A DNA stretch of 64,000 bases from the NCBI GenBank assembly GCA_036971475.1, contig JBAIZL010000005.1, positions 63,001,155 through 63,065,154 of the forward strand. The letters are read 5' to 3'. The DNA comes from Prosapia bicincta (lineage: Eukaryota > Arthropoda > Insecta > Hemiptera > Cercopidae). The notes under the pieces were generated by a model that saw nothing but the letters and a program-made list of their open reading frames with translations, did not search any database and was not told the origin of the DNA. The position numbers and the translations under genes are program-made. Of the stretch, positions 56,381 through 64,000 are shown one piece after another. Each line of letters opens with the position of its first letter. Positions within the stretch are counted from its first letter, which is position 1.

Positions 56381-56863
56381 TTAATTGTACACAATTATTC
56401 TACCACTAAGTGCAATTAATTTTTACCTTATGTGATGAGCCACCTTTCGGTTACTTGACCATTGTTAAATCATTGAGGTTATGTTTTTCTGTATTTGTTT
56501 TGAGGTTTGTGTTATTAAGATATTTTGTTGTTTGGTTTGTATGTTGGAGTGTATGTTCTTTTTTGTATGTATTTGTTATTTTTCTTTTTGTTACTGATGT
56601 ATTTATAACAAAACATCTATAAAAACATACGTAACAATTTAATGAACAAACAGACAACATATGCAGATTATATAGCTTTCAAAAACATCGTGCACGAGGC
56701 ACAAGACAAAACATATATGACGTCAACAAATACCAACATCATGGACCGAACGAGACGAGAAAATTAAATCAGTGGTTCGACAATGGTCAAGTCACTGAAA
56801 GGTGCCTCATCACATAAGGTAAAAATTAATTGCACTTAGTGGTGGAATAATTGTGTACAATTA
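56381..56863. mobile_element. PLE-type element with hammerhead-like inverted ends
   Basis: The arms 56381-56473 and 56770-56863 are inverted copies and are the same family as the foldback at 4527-4728 (CACTAAGTGCAATTAATTTT, CTTATGTGATGAG). Both have downstream TAACTTTATAAAGTCAGTGC. The 300-bp interior is unassigned; a short frame ending DRTRREN-stop near its right side could be a PLE tail. Decayed hammerhead-like modules lie at 56432-56473 (minus) and 56772-56813 (plus). Confidence 0.75.
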
Positions 56864-56884
56864 ACAATAGTAACTTTATAAAGT

Positions 56885-58800
56885 CAGTGCAATGGAAAAA
56901 TAATGGACGTGAAATATAATATAGACTATTTATTTATCTATATAACTGAATGTATTGTATCTTATAATACTTGAAATTATTTATAAAAAAAAGGTTTATA
57001 TTTGATTCACACTTCTAAAATAGAAAAATAAATCAGGTATTTACCTCAACACATCACTTAAGCAAAAACATGCTCTTAATATAAGCTTCATACCAACAAA
57101 ATGTGAGTTTAGGTGCCAAAAACGTAACTGGAAAATAATTGTTAAATTGTCTATATCCTAATCTAAATGTAATAAAATTCTTGATTTGTTTTTTTTACCC
57201 TATTGCATGTAATGTTGTCTCAATGTGATGTATATAAACTTGGCATAATATTGTCAATAAATTTTACTATTTACAGAACTATTGTAAATGCATAATGCGC
57301 TTATTACACGTTGACGTGTATTTTGTCATATGATTGGATTGTAACTAACGCACAAAACAAGTACTTCTTTCAAAGTCAATCGACTTTCATTCAATTAAAT
57401 CAATTTCAATTATTTGATAAATTATTCTGTTTATATATTATTAAATAACTTTAAAATATATAAAAATCTATAATAAATTATTGTTAATAGTTTATAAAGT
57501 ATATAAATATATATATAGATGTTTTTTTATCATTTTTGTATCTATTGTAGATTTAGTAAATAAAGCATGCACCTTGTCCCAAGTAGTTACCGAATGAATC
57601 AAAAATATATTGCCATATTTTAAAAAAAAACTTGTTATTTATTTGTTTCTTGTTAAATCACTTTGTCTTTAAGATATTTATCTGGTTTGTGTTTATTTTT
57701 ATTGATTGTTTAGGCAAATTTAAAAGACACTTCAACCTGTATATAAAAAACATTAGATGTTGGCATAACAAACTTTACAGTTTTTATTATAATTTTCACA
57801 TTTTTCATTATCTAAATTTTTCATTAAAATTGTATCTGTTGTTGTTTAATGTTTTAAAAAATGTAAAAAATTATTTTGTTATTTATATTAGTTAGATTTT
57901 TTTGAAAAATGTAAATATACTTAAAAAAGTTAGATGATTTTTAGTCTGTGTTGTCTGGATACTGAAGGTTTCAAGGGGTCCAGTTAGTTTTAAGTTTTTG
58001 TGAGCACAACATTTCATTTACAAATCATTAGTACTGTTTTTCTAAGGTATGTACCAAAATTGCATTGTAGTTCCAATAAAAATCAACAAATATTACATAA
58101 TAATCTTTTTAACATTTTATTCTCTTACTTTCCTGTTAAAAAAGAAATAAGTAATCTTACCTAGGCCTTTAAACACTCTATACTCTATTATTCTGTTTTT
58201 ATATCCTTTACAGTGTTGTATTTCATTTTTACAGAAAAGTATAATTTTTTTCAAATATTGGCAAGTTTGTAAAAGATACCAATCGTTATAAATACATATA
58301 ATTTTTTAATTATGTATTGGAAACTGAAATCAATAAGGAATTACTGCATTTGAAAATCCTGCATTTCTACTTAAACCTAAAATATATGAAGCAAACTGTT
58401 TCTTAGCAATTAGGAATAAGGGGGGCAAACTTGATTGGGCACATGGGACAACAAATATAAACTGTCCAGAGTTAAAACCCTAACCTATGGCTTTTGTAGA
58501 AAATTTCAGTTTCAATGATGATTTCATATTAATGTTTCTCCTGTCTAGCTGCTCACAGTTGAAATATTTGCTCTTATTGACAAACAATATAATATTATCA
58601 AGATACATAAATTATTCCACAATTGTTATGATTTAATACTGTTTATTTTCCCGATTTTATAAAATGTTGAAACCATTAGAAGTGTCACAATTTATCTATA
58701 TGCCTAGCCTCTTTATATCTAATATAGACTAAAAAGGAAATTTTGAAAGGAATCTAAAAAAATCTGTTGTTTTTTAATAAGCTTAATAGAGCAAACTATT
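56885..58800. other. AT-rich intergenic sequence
   Basis: No gene recognised. The frame at 57632-57895 is hydrophobic only because of T-rich codons and is probably spurious. Confidence 0.45.
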
Positions 58801-58811
58801 ATTTCTTTAAT

Positions 58812-58818
<7 letters not shown>

Positions 58819-58872
<54 letters not shown>

Positions 58873-58903
58873 AAAACTGCAATCTCTTGAAAATAAATAA
58901 ATA

Positions 58904-58943
<40 letters not shown>

Positions 58944-58945
58944 TT
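58819..58945. repeat. Two (AT)n tracts around a PLE end motif
   Basis: (AT)n at about 58819-58870 and 58908-58940 enclose CCAAAACTGCAATCTCTTGA, the same end motif as at 3640-3670 and (inverted) at 5040 and 60765. Confidence 0.9.
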
Positions 58946-58974
58946 AGATTTGCTTGGTAAAGATTATTTAGATT

Positions 58975-60655
58975 TTTTGGACTAGGAGACTGACCTTGCT
59001 AATAGTCCACTCTGTAGTCTTGAAATAGAAACACATAAAAGCACTTAACCAATGAAATATTTCAACCACACAGTGGTCTAAGTCAATCAAAGAGAAAACA
59101 CAAAATTTTGGTCACCATAGATGTCACCTCTCTCTATACCAACATCCTCATGCACACAGCCTATCTGCAATAGAGAATTTTCTAAACAAATGCCCAGGCA
59201 AGCCTTTTCCCACTACACCTTTTCTTGTGAACCTGACCAGGTTCATCCTCGAGAAGAACAATTTTCAGTTTGAGGGAAGGAACTTCTAAAGACAAAAACA
59301 CACCAGCCATTATGTTGGTATAGATATATAGATGACATCTTCCTAAGTTGTACACAGGGTGCTTCAACACTTGAGGAATTTTTAGACAGCCTGACACAAT
59401 TCTCCACACTTCAATTTACCTGGGTGAAATCTACATCAGCCATCACCTTTTTAGATGTAGAGATAACACTCCAGAATGGAAATATCGCCACAGGAATTCA
59501 CATCAAACGACCTACAATATCTCCATTTCGACAGCAACCACCCATTAAACATAAAACGATCCATTCCATACAGTCAGGCAATCAGAGGTAAGAGAATTAG
59601 AACAGTCTAATGATAGGGAATTGGAAGATTGTAATAGAAAGATATCAACAGCCTTCCAAAGAAGAGGATACCCAAAAAGACTCATTGAAAACCAAATTTG
59701 TTCAGCACAATCCTCGGTTCACCCCAAACTACAAACAGAACAAAATAAACTGTCTTTAATAACAGACTACCATCCTGTAACAGACTACATAAACTCAACA
59801 AGATATTGAGAGATGGCTTCAAAATTCTTCAAGCTTCTGTCCACACCAAAAATCTTTTCACTGATCCACCTCAAATTTGGTACAAGCAACCTCCCAACTT
59901 GAAAAACATCCTAGTACATCCTAAACTACCAGACCCTGATGCAAGACGTGTCCAATACACCCCCCAGCAAATAGTTTCAACAGCCAAACAACAAAAATGG
60001 TCTTTAAAATACAGGATCATAATTGTACATCGAAAAATATCATATACCAGCTACAATGTAAATTTTGCTCAGCACAGTACATATGCCTGAGCATGGATGG
60101 CCTGAATATCAGAATGAATGGCCACAGACATGATGTTAAAATTATGAATATGGATAGGCTCAACATGCTGCGAGTCACAAAATCACAACTTTTGGTGACT
60201 GCTATACCACAAAAATAATTGAAGCACTCCCCCCTAATTGCAATCCCTCGGAACTGAGAAAATGGGAACTATCATACCAGTGGTATACCAAGTCCAGATA
60301 ACCCCCTAACCTCAATATCAGATAAATCCATTCACTTTTTTCCTTAATAGCCTCATCAGACATCTCCAATCTCTTTTCCCCTTACAGACTTATATAAACT
60401 ATAATCACTCATATGCTCATGGAAACAATACATATATCTTTAATCTGTGACATCTGATTTCTACACAATCTGTGATTACAACTTTTACTTTATTTTATTT
60501 CATTCTCTCATATTTCATTTTGTGTTTTCTCTTTGATTGACAAAGACCACTGTGTGGTTGAAATATTTCATTGGTTAAGTGCTTTTATGTGTTTCTATTT
60601 CAAGACTACAAAGTTGACTATTACCAAGGTTAAGTCTGTCAGTCTCCTAGTCCAA
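58975..60655 (+). mobile_element. Penelope-like element with ~125-bp terminal inverted repeats
   Basis: The left repeat (about 58975-59105) and right repeat (about 60515-60655) are inverted copies: TTGGACTAGGAGACTGAC, GTAGTCTTGAAATAGAAACA, then AACCACACAGTGGTC and AATCAAAGAGAAAACACAAA. The PLE coding relic lies between them on the + strand. The same repeats alone form the palindrome at 52267-52600. Outer (AT)n tracts flank both ends. Confidence 0.85.
59108..60300 (+). pseudogene. PLE reverse transcriptase / GIY-YIG coding relic
   Basis: Reading across frames gives VTIDVTSLYTNI (RT palm start) and FLVNLTRFILEKNNFQFEG with a frame break. A deletion follows. Then come RYIDDIFLSC (RT active site, near 59322), TFLDVEITLQNGN, and a central stretch with many stops. 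Then from 59997 MVFKIQDHNCTSKNIIYQLQ, CKFCSAQYICLS and MNGHRHD (GIY-YIG). It is the same family as 3990-4301. The deletion between the RT motifs and many frameshifts make it inactive. Confidence 0.85.
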
Positions 60656-60759
60656 TATATATATATATATATTTATTTATATTTATATAATATAATTAAC
60701 ATATTACTATAACACTAACAACATAACACTATACAAACATTTTGTGTGTATTTTTTTCC

Positions 60760-60862
60760 AAGAGATTGCAGTTTTGGACTATTGCCACTAGGTAAGTCTG
60801 TCAGTCTCCTATCTAGTCCAAAAATTCCTATAATTAAGTTCTAAGCACTACTAGAACTAACC
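60760..60862. repeat. Solo PLE end module
   Basis: CCAAGAGATTGCAGTTTTGG, then GGTAAGTCTGTCAGTCTCCT and ATCTAGTCCAAAAATTCC, ends in CTACTAGAACTAACC. It is the same order as at 4355-4453 and 5035-5150. Confidence 0.8.
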
Positions 60863-60864
60863 TA

Positions 60865-61685
60865 AAAAAAAAACATTTTAATAACAAAAATAAGTATTTT
60901 TGAAAAAGCGCCATAAGCTTTTTGTCAATTTAACTTATTAATATCTCTTATAATATTCGCATCACAGCACTCTGGGGGTCAAATTAATTCTTCGCGTTGA
61001 TTGAGTCGTATTTTGGTATAAAAATACTCTCACTCATAAGCAACTATTATATATTTGTTAAAGGTGCAATTTTTTATTTATTATTGTGTACCTTAGTTAG
61101 TTTGTTATTTGTTAATTGATTATTACTTCTATCATAATTCATAAAAAACAAAAATTTAAAGTTACGGTTTGAAGTTTGCGTTAGATTCTAGACTCTCACC
61201 ATTATTGTTCACTTCAAATGTACACAAAAATACACTAACTATAAAAATTCTTTTTGTATATTTATACTTGCTAGTTTTTAATTTAGAATTTTATGTTTAT
61301 ATGATAAGAGTTTTAACCGCTCTGTGTCTTTAGGTGCTATAAGTTGGATCGGAAAGTGAGACCATGTTTTAGCTTGCAGATGTAATAGGTTGCAAATAAT
61401 TTTTATACCCAAGGGAATTTTTTTGGGAGATCAGATTTTGACAACCTGCTAAAGTAATTCGTATAATCATTCTTCTCTTTCAGTGTTGAGGATTTTATTT
61501 TTTATAAATATTAAATTATTGTAAATTGCTAGATCTAATAGATTTAAAAAAATTTCTTATAGGTCTCAATTTTTCTTCTCATAGGGAAATTAGTAGGGCT
61601 GATCCTTTCGATCAACATTAAACATGCCATTATTGAAATCAATAATACATCAAATTTCTTTGTTTCCTGTTAAGCACCCATTTTC
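60865..61685. other. AT-rich intergenic sequence
   Basis: Nothing recognised. Confidence 0.45.
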
Positions 61686-61689
61686 CTTT

Positions 61690-62080
61690 TCTTATTCTAG
61701 TTTTGGCCGTAACTCACGACTGAGTCAAGTATGGACAGAACAATAACATCGTTATTATCCACAAAACCTCTCCTGTACTTTCCACATAAGCTCTAAAAGA
61801 CCTTCAGAAAACCTTCAGGTATCTTCATTTTTTTAAGTTTATATTTATTAAAATATCTAGGTATGTTGATCTTAATTTTTAAAATAGTTCTGATGTAATG
61901 AGTTTATTCTTTAGCGATTTGACAAATAATCTATGTGGAACATACCAATTATCTAAAACAACCATGTATTCCAACCCCATGAAGGGTCGCATTAGATCTA
62001 AAACTAACAATTCACTAGCTAAATGTTTACTTGATACTTTACCCTCCCCAATAAATTTTGAACTCCGAACAGTAACCAAA
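61690..62080 (-). pseudogene. piggyBac-type transposase fragment
   Basis: The minus-strand frame 62079-61879 reads KHLASELLVLDLMRPFMGLE, then YMVVLDNWYVPHRLFVKSLK. This matches the piggyBac catalytic block (V--L--PLLG-GY-L--DNWYTS--LF--L). The following frames contain GFVDNNDVIVLSIL, which fits the later KDN-DV-ML-T segment. It differs from the 15-20 kb piggyBac. No TTAA-flanked ends were found. Confidence 0.8.
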
Positions 62081-62229
62081 ACTCACTTTATATACATTAG
62101 TATCAAATGTAGATTAGTATCTAGACCCCATCTTCATAAGGCCTGTGACAAGGTATGTATGGTTCTAGTTGGTAAATTTAAAAAAAATTATTTCCTAATA
62201 TCTTATTATATGCCTGCCTAATTTTTTTA

Positions 62230-63420
62230 ATTTTCTCGGTAGGATCTACAAATTTATTATAAAAATGCCGAAACCTAGATATAGCCCATAAACTTTGCAA
62301 TAGACATGGTTTCTGAATAAATAGATATCTGTAATACATTCTTTTAAAATCCTATATATACGAGAGTTGTCCACTTATCACTTTTCAGGTTTTTAATTTT
62401 TGGTTTACTTACTTTTTCTTAAACATCAGCATGTCAAAAAACTCATCACTGCAAAATAATCTAAAAATATGTAATTTTCCACTGATCGTATATATTTTGT
62501 TCTACTCCTGGAAGTCTGGTAAATTGGATATTTTTTTACTTTATTGGGATTTTTCCTTTCTACACGTTTTACTATTATTTATAGAGCGTGATTCATGAGA
62601 AGCTGTGTTCAAAGGTTCAGATGTACAAGAGATCTATTACTGAGGCAATGTTTTAGTATTGTGGAAATGTCAATATTTACAAAGTCATTATCACTAAAAA
62701 CCGATGTTGACAGTTGCATTAAATCCTCACTCTCACTCCAATAAACAGTCCACACCAGACAGTATTTTCACACAGTAATATGGTACAACAAATATAAGCT
62801 ACTGGCTGACACCGAGTAAAAACTATACGGAGCATGAAAATCCATTTGACATAAAAACTGATGAAAGGTTCTATCTTGCCTAGAACATCTAATAGAAGAT
62901 AAATTGTATGGGAGTGCACCAAGTATTTTGTCAAGGAGAGAGCCAGAACTACAAGGAAATTTAGCACGCAACAAAAATATTGAATTTTACCTCTCTAAAA
63001 AAGAAAAAAATTTCCTAGGACTAAAAAAGTTTCAGATTAAGAATAAATCTGTTTTAGGTTATAGTATAGTAGGTTATATAATATTTTTATGAGTACGATG
63101 AGTACCTCTTAGGCGCTTTTACATTTTGATTTGTGTATAATTGAAGTTGTCTTATTTTTTTGCTCATCACAAAATGATAATAATCTAACAACATTTTCTA
63201 AATACGATCTAAATTTGTTGACCATGGGCAGCAAAAAACAAATCAACCTGTGACAAATATATTGGAAATTTATTGTTATAATTTAATTTGGATTTTTATA
63301 CCAGTGCAACGCATGTATACTTTTTTCCAACAAAGGATAGTGCTTTTAGAAGAAATATACTACACTCTGTTCACTAGAGGAAGTACTGATACGGGAAATT
63401 CAATTTACGAGTTGGCTAAA
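62230..63420. other. Unassigned sequence
   Basis: Open frames at 62719-62974 (minus) and 62904-63092 (plus) are unassigned. The minus frames could belong to an old element next to the piggyBac fragment, but no motif supports this. Confidence 0.4.
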
Positions 63421-63434
63421 TAATATTTTCTACT

Positions 63435-63470
63435 AGGGCCCCCTTAGCCCCTTCCTTCAGTGCGTCACTG
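63435..63470. repeat. Possible DNA-transposon end
   Basis: GGGCCCCCTTAGCCCCTTCC followed by TTCAGTGCGTCACTG resembles the GC-rich end of hAT-like elements whose inverted repeats start CAGTG. Only one end is visible. Confidence 0.3.
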
Positions 63471-64000
63471 AAAGTATAAGCTACAATATCTATGCTACAA
63501 GTTTTGAGGGACTATAAATATCACTTAAAAATGGTGGGCACGTACAACTACCAGAAAATCTGAGTCTTATGAAGTGACATGCTAGTGGGAAGCTTAAAGT
63601 GAAAATGCTAGTGAGAAGCTTCAGAGGTAATTTGTTTACTATTCACTAAAACTATGAATTGGTACTGTATTATGTAGTTTTAGAAACAAGAATAATATAT
63701 TCAGGACCAGCCTTTACTTTAGAATTTAGCAAGGTAAGATTTCTTTTGGCACCCTTGTAAGACTGAGATACAAACTTGGTTGTAAAAATTTTATATTTAT
63801 TTGGAAAACTTCAGTATAAATAAATTAATAGACATGATTACGGCTTTAATTTCAGAACCCCTCAAATTGAAAAAAAAATACCTGAGAGCAAGTAACAGTT
63901 TTGCTCACACTGGTGAAAACAAAAAGGTCACTTATCTTCCCGGGCATTAGGATAATAGTATACACAACTTAGGAGGGAAATTGAAGAAGGCTGAAGTTTA

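Noticed and set aside
57632..57895. Hydrophobic 87-codon frame resembling a membrane protein
   Set aside because: Hydrophobicity follows from T-rich sequence; no conserved motif, and stop-poor T-rich stretches are expected here.

Overview
This AT-rich eukaryotic window looks like arthropod DNA, most likely from an insect. I infer this from one recognisable host gene and from the mix of transposable elements: mariner, piggyBac, Tigger/pogo, hAT, a jockey/I-like LINE, a Ty3/gypsy remnant and many Penelope-like elements. The host gene is the 3' end of a CRTC (TORC) CREB-regulated transcription coactivator on the + strand. Its exons are 13760-13822, 24271-24424 and 26861-27096, joined by good GT-AG splice sites in matching phase, and it ends in the conserved CRTC C-terminal transactivation region. 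The N-terminal CREB-binding exons were not found and probably lie to the left of the window.

Layout. 1-13.7 kb, presumably CRTC intron or upstream sequence: a ~230-bp satellite, a decayed DDE transposase, a Penelope-like (PLE) cluster with (AT)n tracts at 3.6-5.1 kb, a gypsy pol fragment split by a PLE piece at 6.3-7.9 kb, a 794-bp piggyBac-type MITE, and a palindromic PLE-type foldback at 13.37-13.64 kb with a 13-bp target duplication. 13.8-24.3 kb, a CRTC intron: a piggyBac element with TTAA duplications and matching ends (15059-20288), split by a LINE with a 5' inversion, then a decayed mariner. 24.4-26.9 kb, the last intron: a PLE with YVDD and GIY-YIG motifs. 27.1-64 kb, downstream: no host gene recognised. 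It holds four Tigger-type elements with TA duplications, a second mariner, a hAT with an 8-bp duplication, a 6 x 62-bp minisatellite, several foldback/PLE elements and a piggyBac fragment.

The most interesting signal is a set of inverted-repeat foldbacks associated with PLE coding fragments. Their arms carry a recurring short RNA-like module: CUGANGA or a decayed form of it, a short hairpin, GAAA, a short palindrome, and in several cases a matching outer stem. This is the layout of a type I hammerhead ribozyme, which the literature reports in PLE terminal repeats. About ten such loci can be read here, from nearly canonical (13.5, 47.6 kb) to clearly decayed. Several occur as head-to-head pairs in one palindrome, and several adjoin (AT)n tracts.

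No transposon protein in the window looks intact. All structural calls were made by eye; no alignment, folding or database search was run.
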